Below the pieces are notes generated by a model. It had not been told where the DNA came from and did not search any database. It saw only the letters and a program-made list of their open reading frames with translations. From Ditibartonella apihabitans (lineage in GTDB: Bacteria; Pseudomonadota; Alphaproteobacteria; Rhizobiales; Rhizobiaceae), in NCBI RefSeq assembly GCF_002007485.1, contig NZ_CP015820.1, forward strand, positions 310,001-374,000: a DNA stretch of 64,000 nucleotides. The letters run 5' to 3'. Both the position numbers and the translations under genes were made by a program. The first letter of the stretch is position 1; each line of letters begins with the position of its first letter. Shown here in pieces: positions 28,752 through 39,705 of this stretch.

Positions 28752-29714
28752 ATGGCGCGTCAGCGAAAGAAAAAGGGCCGTCCGGTTTCGGGCTGGGTTA
28801 TTCTTGATAAGCCGGAGGGTATGGGGTCGACCGAGGCTGTTTCAAAAATCAAATGGCTGTTTCAGGCGGAGAAAGCCGGTCACGCGGGAACCCTTGACCC
28901 GCTTGCTTCGGGCATGTTGCCAATTGCCTTGGGAGAAGCCACAAAAACTGTTCCCTATGTTGTCGATGGTACAAAAGTTTACCGCTTTACCGTTGCGTGG
29001 GGGGAAGAACACAATACCGATGATATGGAAGGCGTCGTGACAAAAACGTCTACCAAACGCCCGGGTAAAGACGAAATAATATCGATTTTACCTCATTATA
29101 TTGGCACAATTCTTCAAACCCCGCCGCAATTTTCGGCAATCAAGATTGATGGCAATCGTGCTTATGATCTGGCACGGGAAGGTGAAAAAATCGAAATTCC
29201 GCCACGTGAAGTTGAAATCGATAGCCTCGAGTTGATTGATATGACACCGGAAGGCCATGCGATTTTCGAGGTGGAGTGTGGTAAAGGGACTTATGTCCGT
29301 GCTCTTGCCCGCGATATGGGAAGAGAACTTGGATGCTATGGCTATATTGCCAATTTGCGTCGTATCGAAGTTTCGCCTTTTGTCGAAGATGATTTTGTGA
29401 GCCTTGAAGATTTGGAAGACGCCGCGCCGGAAAGAGGCGAGGCCGACGAGAATGGCATTTATCCGTCATGCGATTTTTCCGCACTTGACGAACTTCTGAT
29501 CGAAACCGGTGCGGCGCTCGAATTTCTGCCGCAATATCCGTTAAGCGACGAGCAGGCTTATCGTGTGCGAATGGGAAACCCGGTTTTAATGCGTGGACGA
29601 GGTGCCCCCGTTGACGAAGATGAGGTTTGTGCGACGTATAAGGGTAAATTATTGGCAATCGGCATGATCGAAAAAGGCCAGTTCAAGCCCAAGCGCGTTT
29701 TCACAACCGGCTGA
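28752..29714 (+). CDS. truB: tRNA pseudouridine(55) synthase
   Basis: Makes pseudouridine 55 in the T loop of tRNAs. The 320-residue protein holds the catalytic motif [22 protein letters not shown] (near 46-67) with the nucleophilic aspartate, the YxxxF-type segment [19 protein letters not shown], and the C-terminal PUA-like domain. Start and length are normal. In most relatives rpsO follows; here a convergent MFS gene intervenes. Confidence 0.96.
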   Translation: MARQRKKKGRPVSGWVILDKPEGMGSTEAVSKIKWLFQAEKAGHAGTLDPLASGMLPIALGEATKTVPYVVDGTKVYRFTVAWGEEHNTDDMEGVVTKTSTKRPGKDEIISILPHYIGTILQTPPQFSAIKIDGNRAYDLAREGEKIEIPPREVEIDSLELIDMTPEGHAIFEVECGKGTYVRALARDMGRELGCYGYIANLRRIEVSPFVEDDFVSLEDLEDAAPERGEADENGIYPSCDFSALDELLIETGAALEFLPQYPLSDEQAYRVRMGNPVLMRGRGAPVDEDEVCATYKGKLLAIGMIEKGQFKPKRVFTTG

Positions 29715-30284
29715 TTTGAGCACTAAAAGGCCTGAAGATTGCTGTTTGCCTTTCTCCCATTCAATGAGGTTTTATCGATAAGCCGGATTTTTTAAGCGAA
29801 GTGAACCGATTTTGTCGCAGGCGGTGAACAGCGATTATCCAGCTTGTTGCAAGTCGCACACTCAAGTTTGTTGTAGCTTCAGTTAGTTCGGCACCCGCTT
29901 TCTATTTCACAATCGATATTGTGCTCATATATCGGCTTGCCAAACGCGATTTTACCTTCAAACAATTTCTATTTTGAAAGAATTAATAAGCTGCTCTGAA
30001 AGTGGAGCAGCAAACGACCTGAACCGGAATTATCAAGCGAGTCAAAAATTTAGCACCGATAGTCAAAACATTATTTTGAAAAAAATCCGGCCCGTTGACA
30101 GTTTGCCCCGTCTTTATCGGAGTATTGTTTTAAATGACGGATGGGATTGGCAAATATGTCTTCACAGTCCGACATTCCGGCGTCGGCTTTTTATGAAGCC
30201 GGATATGGAGGGTAGAATAGGTTATATGTCGCTTGAACCGTTTATTGGAAAGCGCGGTGGCCTATTCTCTCACCCTATATCAGC
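29715..30284. other. Gene-free gap between truB and the MFS gene
   Basis: 570 bases with no supported gene. A 104-codon plus-strand frame from a TTG at 29974 runs to 30288, but it has no ribosome site, no recognisable domain and ends across the 3' end of the convergent gene, so I do not call it. I see no clear terminator for truB here. Confidence 0.5.
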
Positions 30285-31916
30285 CTAGTGCAGATGGTGG
30301 GCGGAATGCTTGACTTGTATCTGGTCAGCTTCCGGCACTGTGTGACGTTCAATCATCCTGTGCACTCGCAAGCCTTCGGGAATTTGGCTAAGCTGGCGTA
30401 ATTTTTCTGTCACGTCGGCATCGGCTTTGGTGCGGCGGCGATTGTGCCGCAAATAATCCACCCATGTCGGCATATGATAGGTTTCAACCCAGCGATTAGG
30501 ATGCTCGAGATCGCGCAACAGTGTCCATTGTCTGGCACCGTCACGCAACCGGATACGCCTCCTCAACGACATTGTTTTGAGAAATTCTGCTAGATCTTCG
30601 TCTTTAATCTCGTAGTCGATCAGAACCATAATCGGGCCGCTTCTTGCCTGAAGATCAAGATGCAATTCCGGTTCGCGAAATTGGTCAAGTGGGTCCAGAT
30701 TGATGCTCGGTATTTCAAAGATGGTAAATTTCAGTCCCATCAATGCACCCACAATAAGGAATGCAGCGCATATATAAAGCGCTATGACAGGTGAATAACT
30801 GTCAGCCAAACTTCCCCATAACCAGCTTCCGACGGCCATACCGCCAAAAGATGATGTCTGATAGAGAGCCAAAGCGCGTGAAACAACCCAGCGTGGCGTT
30901 GATAATTGCACCGAAACATTGAAGAGCGAAAGCGCCAGAACCCAGCACATACCGGCCGGAAAAAGCACTATATGAGCAATGATTGACGAGTCACTCAAAG
31001 CGAGTAGAAGGCAAGACAAGGCATAACCGACAAATGAACCGGCAACGATAGCTTCCGAGGAAAAGCGCCGTCTGACCCAGGAATTGATAATGCCGGCAGC
31101 AATTGCTCCTACTCCGAAAGAACCGAGCAATGTCCCGTAAATGAGCGCTCCGCCATCAAGTTTTTCGTGGGCAATAATGGGAAGAAGAGCCAGAACCGAT
31201 ATGGCACCAAGGCCGAACATGAACGCCCGCGTCATGATGTTTAGAAGATGCGGCGACATCAAAACATAGCGTAATCCGTCAGACATTGCTGCAACGAGTC
31301 TTTCGCGCGGCAAACCGTTATTTGCGTAATCAGGTTTCCAGAAAAACAGGGCGCCAAGAAGCGGAATATAGCTGAAGGCATTGACGACAAAAGCGGCCGC
31401 TCCGCCAAAGGCGGCAACAATTGCACCGCCGGTTGCAGGCCCGACGCTGCGCATCAAATTGAAGCCCACACTATTTAAAGTCACTGCTGCGGAAATATCT
31501 TCGCGTGGCACGATGTCACCAACGGTCGCTTGCCAAGGGGGATTATAAAGCGCGGAGCCACAGCCGATCAGAAACGTAAAGGCTAACAAAAGCCACGGCG
31601 TCAAGAGACCGAAACAGGTGAGAACCGCAAGGAGAACCGAAACCGCCATCATCAACAATTGCGCGGTAATCATGATCTGTCGACGGTTGAAATTATCGGC
31701 AAGGGCACCGGCGAGAAGCGAAAATATCACAACTGGTAAGGTGTTGGCACCCTGAACAAGTCCCACCATTGAATGGGAGGTGCTGATTAATGTCATAATC
31801 CAGCCTGCACCGACTGTCTGGATAAGCCCGCCAAGATTGGACACAAGTGTCGCCGCCCACAGGCTTCGAAAAGCATGGCTTTTGAATGGCGCAAGTGTCG
31901 AGCTTTTTTGTTGCAT
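30285..31916 (-). CDS. MFS transporter of the MFS_3 / transmembrane secretion effector type
   Basis: Probable proton-coupled efflux permease in the inner membrane; substrate unknown. From the ATG at 31916 it has about 543 residues; a GTG frame back to 32018 is possible but adds a non-conserved leader. The first 400 residues form about twelve helices, starting FRSLWAATLVSNLG and with the loop motif ALADNFNRRQIMI. The last 130 residues are a soluble domain (GPIMVLIDYEIKDEDLAEFL onward) found in this MFS subgroup. It is inserted, in opposite orientation, between truB and rpsO, which are normally adjacent. Confidence 0.88.
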   Translation of the reverse strand: MQQKSSTLAPFKSHAFRSLWAATLVSNLGGLIQTVGAGWIMTLISTSHSMVGLVQGANTLPVVIFSLLAGALADNFNRRQIMITAQLLMMAVSVLLAVLTCFGLLTPWLLLAFTFLIGCGSALYNPPWQATVGDIVPREDISAAVTLNSVGFNLMRSVGPATGGAIVAAFGGAAAFVVNAFSYIPLLGALFFWKPDYANNGLPRERLVAAMSDGLRYVLMSPHLLNIMTRAFMFGLGAISVLALLPIIAHEKLDGGALIYGTLLGSFGVGAIAAGIINSWVRRRFSSEAIVAGSFVGYALSCLLLALSDSSIIAHIVLFPAGMCWVLALSLFNVSVQLSTPRWVVSRALALYQTSSFGGMAVGSWLWGSLADSYSPVIALYICAAFLIVGALMGLKFTIFEIPSINLDPLDQFREPELHLDLQARSGPIMVLIDYEIKDEDLAEFLKTMSLRRRIRLRDGARQWTLLRDLEHPNRWVETYHMPTWVDYLRHNRRRTKADADVTEKLRQLSQIPEGLRVHRMIERHTVPEADQIQVKHSAHHLH

Positions 31917-32446
31917 CGGGTTCCGGAACAAAGCTAATGTTCGTTTCAATCTAGGCGACGGCAGTAAAAGCCGCAAGCCTGATATGGGGGGTTGCGCGAC
32001 TGCACTGTGAAAATCCACACATCTATTTCAGATAATATATCTGTTTTTGATAATATTCGTTGATGGGCACGGTTAAAAAGAAAAGTAGCAACCCGAGAAC
32101 GTAAATGTTTGATTTTCATCAACATATTTGAATTATATTTTGTATATCCGTCATTACGGATAGCAATTTTTAAAAGAATTAGAAAGAAATATCGTTTCAT
32201 AAATAGTTTCATTACCTATTCTTGTGTTTTTAATGTTTATTGACAAAAACCTGCTGATAAAGAAAAGTTCAAGAAAAATAGTCGAAAACTTTATCAAGCG
32301 AATAGCAGGGCTGGTAATTAACGCATAATTCCTATATATGAAGCGGACGTGCAGGTGTTTTTGCATTTGCCGTTTCATCGACCCTAGCTGGACGACATCC
32401 CGGCCGGGGCGTCTTTTATGTCCCATTTTTTTGAAAGGATGAACCG
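31917..32446. other. Intergenic region between MFS gene and rpsO
   Basis: No gene supported. AT-rich around 32030-32340, then GC-rich just before rpsO. It should contain the leftward promoter of the MFS gene and the rightward promoter and leader of rpsO, including the hairpin at 32391-32417. Confidence 0.5.
32391..32417 (+). promoter_or_regulatory. GC-rich hairpin with T run in the rpsO leader
   Basis: GACG and CCCGG (32391-32403) face CCGGG and CGTC (32404-32413) and are followed by TTTT, so it looks like a terminator about 30 bases before the rpsO start. As no gene on this strand ends just upstream, it could be an attenuator. Autogenous control of rpsO by S15 through leader structures is established in several bacteria; whether this hairpin does so is inference. 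Confidence 0.5.
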
Positions 32447-32716
32447 ATGTCGATTACTGCTGAACGTAAACAGGCTTTGATCAAAGAATATGCAACCAAG
32501 GAAGGCGATACAGGTTCGCCGGAAGTGCAGGTTGCTATTTTGTCAGAACGTATTGCCAATTTGACCGAGCATTTCAAAACCCACAAAAAGGATAACCATT
32601 CCCGCCGTGGTCTTTTGAAACTTGTTTCCCAACGTCGTCGTCTTCTCGATTACCTGAACGGTGTCGATGAAAAACGTTATCAGACGTTGATTTCCAAGCT
32701 CGGCTTGCGTCGCTAA
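32447..32716 (+). CDS. rpsO: 30S ribosomal protein S15
   Basis: Primary 16S rRNA-binding protein of the central domain of the small subunit. 89 residues, normal length, with [22 protein letters not shown] and [25 protein letters not shown] motifs. An AAAGGA ribosome site precedes the ATG at 32447. It has its own strong terminator before pnp. Confidence 0.98.
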   Translation: MSITAERKQALIKEYATKEGDTGSPEVQVAILSERIANLTEHFKTHKKDNHSRRGLLKLVSQRRRLLDYLNGVDEKRYQTLISKLGLRR

Positions 32717-32725
32717 ACAATCAAG

Positions 32726-32753
32726 GCGGGAAGTCATGTGACTTCCCGCTTTT
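32726..32753 (+). terminator. Terminator after rpsO
   Basis: A perfect 11-bp stem GCGGGAAGTCA/TGACTTCCCGC (32726-32736 with 32739-32749), two-base loop region and TTTT after. pnp follows 170 bases later, so read-through or a separate promoter must serve it. Confidence 0.92.
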
Positions 32754-32922
32754 CAATTTCTACAACTTAAAAAAGTCGCAGAAATCGAGGAACCGTCATG
32801 GGGCAGGATTGCCAGCCGCATCAAAAAACATCGGATGCGCCTCGTTGTCTTGCCCATGACATGACTAAAGAACTAGGCCGTTGAAAGGAATTTGTCTTCT
32901 CACGGTTAATCAAGGACAAGAA

Positions 32923-35208
32923 ATGTTTTTTAACACTCACAAAGTAGAGATTGACTGGGCAGGTCGCCCGCTAACTCTTGAAACAGGAAAAATTGCCCGT
33001 CAGGCTGATGGTGCAGTTATGGCAACCTATGGCGAAACAATCGTTCTCGCCACTGTGGTTTCCGAAAAGGAACCCAAGCCCGGGCAGGATTTTTTCCCGC
33101 TCACTGTCAACTATCAGGAAAAGACTTATGCAGCCGGTAAAATACCGGGAGGCTATTTCAAGCGCGAAGGTCGTCCGAGCGAAGGTGAAACATTGATTTC
33201 ACGTTTGATCGACCGTCCGATCCGCCCGCTTTTTGCAGAAGGCTACAAAAACGAAACACAGGTCATCATCACCGTTTTGCAACATGACCTTGAAAACAAC
33301 CCCGATATTTTGTCGATGGTTGCAGCTTCTGCTGCTTTGACCCTTTCAGGTGTTCCGTTCATGGGGCCGATTGGTGGCGCACGTGTTGGCTATATTAACG
33401 GCAAATATGTGTTGAACCCGAACATTGATGAAATGCCGGAATCAAAGCTTGATCTCGTCGTTGCTGGCACATCCGACGCGGTTTTGATGGTTGAATCGGA
33501 AGCACAGGAACTTAGCGAAGATGTGATGCTCGGCGCTGTCATTTTCGGTCATAACGGCTTCAAACCGGTTATTGATGCAATTATCAAACTAGCTGAAGTT
33601 GCCGCCAAGGAGCCGCGCGAATTTGCTCCGGAAGATTTGAGTGCTTTGGAAAAGAAGATGCTCAAATTTGCCGAAAAGGATTTGCGCAAGGCCTATCAGC
33701 TTACTGATAAACAGGAGCGTTATGCTGCTGTTGATGCAGTTAAAGCCAAGGTTGACGCAAAATTCATGCCGGAAGGCGAAGAAGAACCGGAATATAATGC
33801 GGAAGAAATCGCAACTGTCTTCAAACATTTGCAGGCAAAAATCGTTCGCTGGAATATTCTTGATAACGGCAGCCGTATTGATGGCCGCGATTTGAAAACA
33901 GTCCGCCCGATTTATACAGAAGTCGGCATTTTGCCGCGCACGCACGGTTCGGCATTGTTTACTCGTGGCGAAACACAGGCCGTCGTTGTTGCAACGTTGG
34001 GAACCGGTGAAGACGAACAATATATCGATTCGCTCACCGGAATGTACAAGGAAACCTTCCTTCTCCATTATAACTTCCCGCCATTTTCGGTTGGTGAAAC
34101 CGGCCGTATCGGTTCTCCGGGACGCCGTGAAATCGGCCATGGAAAGCTCGCATGGCGCGCAATTCACCCGATGCTTCCCTCTCAGGAAAGTTTCCCTTAC
34201 ACAATCCGTGCCGTTTCGGAAATTACCGAGTCTAACGGTTCGTCATCCATGGCAACTGTTTGCGGTACGTCCCTGGCATTGATGGATGCCGGTGTTCCGC
34301 TGCAACATCCTGTTGCCGGTATTGCTATGGGCCTCATCAAGGAAGGTGACCGTTATGCGATCCTTTCCGATATTCTCGGTGATGAAGACCATCTTGGCGA
34401 TATGGATTTCAAGGTTGCCGGTACAGAAAACGGTGTCACTGCCTTGCAGATGGATATCAAGATCAACGGCATTACCGAAGACATTATGAAGGTGGCGCTC
34501 GGACAGGCCAAAGAAGGCCGTATCCATATTCTCGGTGAAATGGCAAAAGCTTTGACCGGAGCACGTGCCGAATTGGGTGAATATGCTCCGCGTATCGAGA
34601 TGATGAATATTCCGGTCGACAAGATCCGCGATGTTATCGGTTCCGGCGGCAAGGTTATTCGCGAGATTACCGAGCAAACCGGTGCCAAGATCAATATCGA
34701 AGATGACGGCACAATCAAAATTGCATCTTCCGATGCCAAAACAATTGAAGCTGCCAAACGCTGGATCCATTCGATCGTCGACGAGCCGGAAGTTGGACAG
34801 ATCTATCAGGGTACTGTTGTGAAAACAGCCGATTTTGGCGCCTTCGTCAATTTCTTTGGTCCCCGTGATGGTCTGGTTCACATTTCCCAATTGGCTCCCG
34901 AACGCGTCAACAAGACGACAGATGTTGTCAAGGAAGGCCAGAAAGTTTGGGTCAAGCTCATGGGATTTGATGAACGTGGAAAAGTCCGCCTGTCGATGAA
35001 AGTTGTCGATCAGGAAACAGGGCAGGAAATTCCGCGCGAAGAAGCTCCAAAGTCTGAAGATGCTGACCATGCCGAAAAACATGGAAAGCATGAAAAGGGC
35101 GAAAAGCACCACGAAGACAATGCTGAAAAGGGCGAGAAGGATGAAAAATCCGATAAGCCGGAAAAGAAACATCGTCGTAAGAAGAATGCTGATAAAGACA
35201 AAGAATAG
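32923..35208 (+). CDS. pnp: Polyribonucleotide nucleotidyltransferase (PNPase)
   Basis: Phosphorolytic 3'-to-5' exoribonuclease of the RNA degradosome. From the ATG at 32923 (AAGGA upstream) the product has 761 residues; the frame from 32881 adds a non-family leader. Domains: two RNase PH-like cores (about 10-225 and 310-540), KH (about 550-610, [11 protein letters not shown]), S1 (about 620-690, [14 protein letters not shown]). The last 60 residues form a Lys/Glu/Asp/His-rich tail with repeats like GEKHHED and KGEKDEK, longer and more histidine-rich than I expect. Confidence 0.96.
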   Translation: MFFNTHKVEIDWAGRPLTLETGKIARQADGAVMATYGETIVLATVVSEKEPKPGQDFFPLTVNYQEKTYAAGKIPGGYFKREGRPSEGETLISRLIDRPIRPLFAEGYKNETQVIITVLQHDLENNPDILSMVAASAALTLSGVPFMGPIGGARVGYINGKYVLNPNIDEMPESKLDLVVAGTSDAVLMVESEAQELSEDVMLGAVIFGHNGFKPVIDAIIKLAEVAAKEPREFAPEDLSALEKKMLKFAEKDLRKAYQLTDKQERYAAVDAVKAKVDAKFMPEGEEEPEYNAEEIATVFKHLQAKIVRWNILDNGSRIDGRDLKTVRPIYTEVGILPRTHGSALFTRGETQAVVVATLGTGEDEQYIDSLTGMYKETFLLHYNFPPFSVGETGRIGSPGRREIGHGKLAWRAIHPMLPSQESFPYTIRAVSEITESNGSSSMATVCGTSLALMDAGVPLQHPVAGIAMGLIKEGDRYAILSDILGDEDHLGDMDFKVAGTENGVTALQMDIKINGITEDIMKVALGQAKEGRIHILGEMAKALTGARAELGEYAPRIEMMNIPVDKIRDVIGSGGKVIREITEQTGAKINIEDDGTIKIASSDAKTIEAAKRWIHSIVDEPEVGQIYQGTVVKTADFGAFVNFFGPRDGLVHISQLAPERVNKTTDVVKEGQKVWVKLMGFDERGKVRLSMKVVDQETGQEIPREEAPKSEDADHAEKHGKHEKGEKHHEDNAEKGEKDEKSDKPEKKHRRKKNADKDKE

Positions 35209-35230
35209 TCTTTGAAACAATGTTTTATGG

Positions 35231-35262
35231 AAAAAGCCGCTCATGACGAGCGGCTTTTTTTT
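35231..35262 (+). terminator. Terminator after pnp
   Basis: Stem AAAAAGCCGCTC (35231-35242) with GAGCGGCTTTTT (35248-35259) and a run of T. It lies about 20 bases after the pnp stop. Confidence 0.95.
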
Positions 35263-35614
35263 GGCAATAGAAAACGAATGAAATCAAGGTAAAACTGGGG
35301 AAATCAAGGGAATTAGAATGAGACCTCTTTTCTTTTTATGACCGGTTTGAAATGAAAGCAATCGGCCTGAAAGTTCGGTTATTTTTTTCCAAACGGTTCA
35401 TTCAAAAGTGATCATTTCTTAAAACAAGTTTTTTGATAACCAACATCTTCAAAGAATTTGTGGCAGAAAATAAATGTCTATTGCCGCAAATCGTGGGGCC
35501 GAATATTGTTCCGGTTTCGTTTTCAATTTTAAAATTGCGCCTTCTTAAGCATAACGATAAAGGAACAACAATGCGGGCTTGTTAAAAAGCCTCCTTTAAA
35601 AAAGCGAGTTCAAA
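35263..35614. other. Gene-free gap before the RsmC-like gene
   Basis: About 350 bases, AT-rich, with no open frame or structure that I can support. It presumably contains the promoter of the methyltransferase gene. Confidence 0.4.
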
Positions 35615-36616
35615 ATGTCGGTTTTTTTGCCCTTTTACCAGAATGCTCTCGACCATCCACATCCGGAAAGTTTGTGGTGCGCATTCGGTTTGACAGAAAA
35701 ACCGGAAAAAGATTGGGTCAAATCACTCGAAATCATTCAACCTTGGCGGGCGGATTTTTTAACGCTTCAACAGGCGGGCTTTCAATGCTTGCCTGAATTG
35801 CTCGATAAAGCAAAGAAGTTTTCCGGTGGTCTTCTGGAGCTTAACAAGCATAAAAAACTCAACCAGAACCGGTTTCTCGCCCTTTTGCGTGTGGTGAAAG
35901 CCGGTGGCACAATTATTGTCAGTGGCGATAAATTGTCCGGCGCCCAATCCTTCATGAAATGGGTTAACGCCATTGTTCCGGTAACACAAAAGCTTTCAAA
36001 AGCGCATGGCATTGTTTTCTGGTTGACTGTACCGGAGGATCTTCCGGAAAAAGAGCTGGAAACGCTTCAACAGCTTCCGCAGAGTTTTGAAAATGCCTTC
36101 ACAACACAGGCAGGCATGTTTTCAAACGGGCGCATTGACCAAGGTTCGCAAATGTTGGTCAAACATATGGAGAGAGTAGTGTTTGGCAAAACGGCCGATT
36201 TTGGTGCCGGCTGGGGCTATCTTTCCTATGAAGCGATAAAACAGGCAAAAAAGCTTGCCGAGCTCGATCTTTATGAGGCCGATTATAATTCACTGGAAGC
36301 TGCGAAAACACATATAGGCAGCCTTCACACGTCCCTTAAGGTCGATTATTTATGGCAGGATATTACAAGCGAGCCGATAGATCGGATTTATGATACAATC
36401 CTGTCGAACCCTCCATTTCATGACGGGCGCGCGGCAGATGTCTCATTGGGGCAAAAATTCATAAGTGTTGCAGCGCAAAGGTTAAAACCCGGTGGTTGCT
36501 TTCTCATGGTAGCAAACCGGCAATTGCCTTATGAAACGACTTTGCAAAAATGTTTCCGAAAAGTACTGCTTCTTGAAGAACAGAACGGCTTCAAAGTGAT
36601 TGAAGCGCGCAAATGA
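35615..36616 (+). CDS. RsmC-like class I methyltransferase
   Basis: Probable 16S rRNA guanine-N2 methyltransferase of the RsmC/RlmG type. The 333-residue protein has an N-terminal degenerate methyltransferase-like half (about 1-160) and a catalytic C-terminal half with the SAM motif TADFGAGWGYLSYEAI (near 191-206) and the target-base motif SNPPFHDG (near 263-270), typical of N-methylation of purines in RNA. Which nucleotide it modifies cannot be told from sequence. It stands alone, convergent with fabI. Confidence 0.85.
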   Translation: MSVFLPFYQNALDHPHPESLWCAFGLTEKPEKDWVKSLEIIQPWRADFLTLQQAGFQCLPELLDKAKKFSGGLLELNKHKKLNQNRFLALLRVVKAGGTIIVSGDKLSGAQSFMKWVNAIVPVTQKLSKAHGIVFWLTVPEDLPEKELETLQQLPQSFENAFTTQAGMFSNGRIDQGSQMLVKHMERVVFGKTADFGAGWGYLSYEAIKQAKKLAELDLYEADYNSLEAAKTHIGSLHTSLKVDYLWQDITSEPIDRIYDTILSNPPFHDGRAADVSLGQKFISVAAQRLKPGGCFLMVANRQLPYETTLQKCFRKVLLLEEQNGFKVIEARK

Positions 36617-36744
36617 CGTTTATGAAAAGGGTTTAAAGAGGCGGGTGAAAAGACTTCGTAAACGTGTTTGATTATTTGTCAGAATTATCCCGACCGCTGA
36701 TTTTGGTGACGATAAGGAAAAAGCAAATACAACCAATCGCCCCG

Positions 36745-36776
36745 AAATAAAACGCGGCGAAAATTATTCGCCGCGT
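36745..36776 (-). terminator. Terminator of the fabA-fabB-fabI operon, overlapping the fabI stop
   Basis: A perfect 10-bp stem, ACGCGGCGAA (36752-36761) with TTCGCCGCGT (36767-36776), followed on the minus strand by TTTTATTT. Its 5' arm lies inside the last codons of fabI and the loop holds the stop codon. Confidence 0.85.
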
Positions 36777-37585
36777 GATTCGTCACTGTCTTTGAGCTCT
36801 TCCAGTATCGGCATGGACATAATATTATAGCCGCAATCGACATAATGAATGTCACCGGTCACACCGGAAGCCAAATCGGATAACAGATAAAGTGCCGATT
36901 TGCCGATTTCATTAATATCAACTGTGCGACGCAAAGGTGCATTGCGCTTCTGGTAAGAGAAAATCGCACGTGCCGCTCCAATACCATTACCGGCAAGTGT
37001 GCGAACAGGCCCCGCTGAAATTGCATTGACACGGATATTTTGCGGTCCGAAGTCAGCCGCCAAATAGCGCACCATGGCTTCAAGTGCGGCTTTCGCAACG
37101 CCCATAACATTGTAATTCGGAACAACATGCTGTGAGGCACCATAGGTCAATGTCAGCAATGCGCCACCGTTAGGCATCAGTCTTCCTGCGCGCTGGGCAA
37201 TTTCGGTAAAGGAAAATGCCGAAATAACCATTGTGCGGCTGAAATTTTCCCGTGTTGTCACATCGACATAGCGTCCTTTAAGCTGCGATTTGTCCGAGAA
37301 ACCGATCGCATGAACCACAAAGTCGAGTGTGCCCCATTCTTTTTCCAGTCGATTGAAAACAGCATCGACCGAATCGATATTTTCAACATCGCATTCAAGC
37401 AAAAGCTTGGATCCAAGTTTTTCTGCCAAGGGGTGGACACGCTTTCCAAATGCATCTCCTTGATAGGTAAAAGCCAGTTCAGCCCCCGCTTTTGCGAGCT
37501 GACATGCTATTCCCCAGGCGATTGAATGGTCGTTCGCGACGCCCATTATGAGGCCGCGCTTGCCCTTCATCAAACCTTCCATCAT
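36764..37585 (-). CDS. fabI: Enoyl-[acyl-carrier-protein] reductase (NADH)
   Basis: Last step of fatty-acid elongation, reducing enoyl-ACP. The 273-residue short-chain dehydrogenase has the GVANDHSIAWGIA nucleotide-binding segment (about 15-27) and the catalytic Y158-x6-K165 (YNVMGVAK) with Y148 preceding, the FabI arrangement. Start may be M1 at 37585 (GGAGA upstream) or M6. It follows fabB in the fabA-fabB-fabI operon typical of rhizobia. Confidence 0.96.
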   Translation of the reverse strand: MMEGLMKGKRGLIMGVANDHSIAWGIACQLAKAGAELAFTYQGDAFGKRVHPLAEKLGSKLLLECDVENIDSVDAVFNRLEKEWGTLDFVVHAIGFSDKSQLKGRYVDVTTRENFSRTMVISAFSFTEIAQRAGRLMPNGGALLTLTYGASQHVVPNYNVMGVAKAALEAMVRYLAADFGPQNIRVNAISAGPVRTLAGNGIGAARAIFSYQKRNAPLRRTVDINEIGKSALYLLSDLASGVTGDIHYVDCGYNIMSMPILEELKDSDESRGE

Positions 37586-37629
37586 ATTCTCCGTAAGCCT
37601 GTGGCACTCTCGTAGCGAAAGTGTCCGGT

Positions 37630-38850
37630 TTATTCGTAACGCTGGAAAACCAGCGTTGCATTGGTTCCGCCAAAGCCGAAAGTATTTGACAGGACTGTGT
37701 TCAGTTTTTGGTTATCAAGACGTTTGCGTACAATCGGCATATCCGCAAACGCCGGATCAAGCTCATCAATATGAGCACTTTCACAGATGAAATTATTTTT
37801 CATCATAAGAAGGGAATAAATTGCTTCCTGCACACCGGCAGCTCCAAGTGAATGGCCGGTCAGCGATTTTGTTGCCGAAATCGGCGGGCACGAATCACCC
37901 GAGCCGAAAATCTTGCGGATCGCTTCTATTTCCGGTGGATCGCCAACAGGTGTGGATGTGGCATGGGGATTAATGTAGTCAATTTTATTTTTGACAGTCG
38001 ATAAAGCCATGCGCATGCAGCGCTCGGCCCCTTCACCAGAGGGAGCGACCATATCGTAACCATCGGATGTTGCACCATAACCGACAATCTCGGCATATAT
38101 TTTTGCACCACGTGCTTTGGCAACTTCCAGCTCTTCAAGCACCAGAACGCCGGCGCCTCCGGCAATGACAAAACCGTCACGGCCGGCATCATAGGCACGT
38201 GAAGCACTTTCAGGCGTTGCATTGCGTTTACTCGACATTGCCCCCATCGCATCAAAGAGCACCGACAATGTCCAATCAAGATCTTCGCAACCACCGGCAA
38301 AAACACGATCCTGCTTGCCAAACTGGATAAGTTCATAGGCATTGCCAATGCAGTGGTTGGATGTCGCGCAGGCGGATGAAATAGAATAGTTCACGCCTTT
38401 TATCTTGAAAAAAGTGGCCAATGTTGCCGATGCAGTCGAACTCATCGCTTTTGGCACAGCAAAAGGACCAACGCGTTTGGGGCCTTTTTGGCGGGCAATG
38501 TCGGCCGAGTCTACGATTGTCCGCGTTGAAGGTCCGCCGGAGCCCATAATAATACCGGTTTTCGGATTGGAAACTTCGTCGGATGAAAGCCCTGCATCGG
38601 CAATTGCCTGATCCATAGCAATATGGTTCCAAGCAGTTCCCCGCCCGTGAAAACGCATGGCACGCCGGTCAACCAGTGCCTCAATGTCAATCTGCGGCAT
38701 GCCGTAGACCTGGCTGCGGAAGCCCAGATCTGCATATTCTTGCGAAAAACTGATACCGGATTTCGCTTCGCGCAAACTATTGAGGACAGCTTCAGGGTTA
38801 TTCCCGATTGATGAGACAATTCCCATACCGGTTACAACTACTCGACGCAT
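37630..38850 (-). CDS. fabB: 3-oxoacyl-ACP synthase I
   Basis: Condensing enzyme that extends both saturated and cis-unsaturated acyl-ACP, needed for unsaturated fatty acids with FabA. The 406-residue thiolase-fold protein has the active-site cysteine in [15 protein letters not shown] (near 158-172) and the catalytic histidines in [11 protein letters not shown] and [10 protein letters not shown]; the C-terminal [10 protein letters not shown] loop is intact. Located between fabA and fabI, 44 bases before fabI. Confidence 0.97.
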   Translation of the reverse strand: MRRVVVTGMGIVSSIGNNPEAVLNSLREAKSGISFSQEYADLGFRSQVYGMPQIDIEALVDRRAMRFHGRGTAWNHIAMDQAIADAGLSSDEVSNPKTGIIMGSGGPSTRTIVDSADIARQKGPKRVGPFAVPKAMSSTASATLATFFKIKGVNYSISSACATSNHCIGNAYELIQFGKQDRVFAGGCEDLDWTLSVLFDAMGAMSSKRNATPESASRAYDAGRDGFVIAGGAGVLVLEELEVAKARGAKIYAEIVGYGATSDGYDMVAPSGEGAERCMRMALSTVKNKIDYINPHATSTPVGDPPEIEAIRKIFGSGDSCPPISATKSLTGHSLGAAGVQEAIYSLLMMKNNFICESAHIDELDPAFADMPIVRKRLDNQKLNTVLSNTFGFGGTNATLVFQRYE

Positions 38851-38911
38851 CAGTATCTCCTTGGGTTCATATAGAACTGGCCTCTATCGCCCTTCCTATT
38901 TGAAAGAATAC

Positions 38912-39421
38912 TCACTCTTCCTTGAATAAGGCTACACGCAAATCGGCTGCCTTATAAATTATTTCACCATCAGCTTTGACAAAGCCATCGGCAATACCGA
39001 GAACGAGCCGACCACGCATGACACGCTTGAAATCAATTCCATATTCGACAAGTTTTGTCTTCGGGGTAACCATTCCGGAAAATTTCACTTCTCCTGTTGA
39101 TATCGCACGTCCCTTGCCGGGTTCGCCCAGCCAACCGAGGAAAAAACCGGTGAGTTGCCATAAAGCATCAAGCCCCAAACAGCCAGGCATGACCGGATCA
39201 CCAATAAAATGGCAGGCAAAAAACCATAAATCCGGAGTGATATCGAATTCGGCACGAATCAGACCTTTGTCGTGTTCACCGCCATTTTCACTGATTTCGG
39301 TAATACGGTTGAACATCAACATTGGCGGAGCCGGCAATTGTGCATTGCCTTTTCCGAACATTTCACCGCGTGCGCAGCTTAAAAGCTCTTCATACGTGTA
39401 GCTAGACTTTTGTTCAGCCAT
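38912..39421 (-). CDS. fabA: 3-hydroxydecanoyl-ACP dehydratase/isomerase
   Basis: Introduces the cis double bond in the anaerobic unsaturated fatty-acid pathway. From the ATG at 39421 the product is 169 residues starting [20 protein letters not shown]; a longer frame to 39442 does not match the family. The hot-dog fold active site is in [22 protein letters not shown] (near 67-88), with the catalytic histidine and aspartate. First gene of fabA-fabB-fabI, divergent from irr. Confidence 0.97.
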   Translation of the reverse strand: MAEQKSSYTYEELLSCARGEMFGKGNAQLPAPPMLMFNRITEISENGGEHDKGLIRAEFDITPDLWFFACHFIGDPVMPGCLGLDALWQLTGFFLGWLGEPGKGRAISTGEVKFSGMVTPKTKLVEYGIDFKRVMRGRLVLGIADGFVKADGEIIYKAADLRVALFKEE

Positions 39422-39705
39422 TGTTACTCCATCCGTCAGCACTTTATAACTCTTAGCGCTTTTTTACGACATACTCTTAGAGCATATTCAACAATGTTGA
39501 AACCGCTTTTCGACAGTTTTTGATGACAAATCGTGATCTCGGTCAATTTTATTTGCGATATTGATGTTAATAAGCCGGTAGAAGTGGGGAAAAACGCGGT
39601 TTTAAAGGTGATGACAATATTCAAGTATACTTGATTGCAAATGCTTTTCAGTATATATAATTTAGCCGGAATTGGTGGGAAACATCAAACAACGCGGAAA
39701 AAATA

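Noticed and set aside
29974..30288. 104-codon plus-strand frame between truB and the MFS gene
   Set aside because: TTG start without a ribosome site, no domain, overlaps the 3' end of the convergent gene.
34243..35244. 333-codon minus-strand frame inside pnp
   Set aside because: Antisense to the PNPase gene, Phe/Leu-rich product with no domain, no ribosome site.
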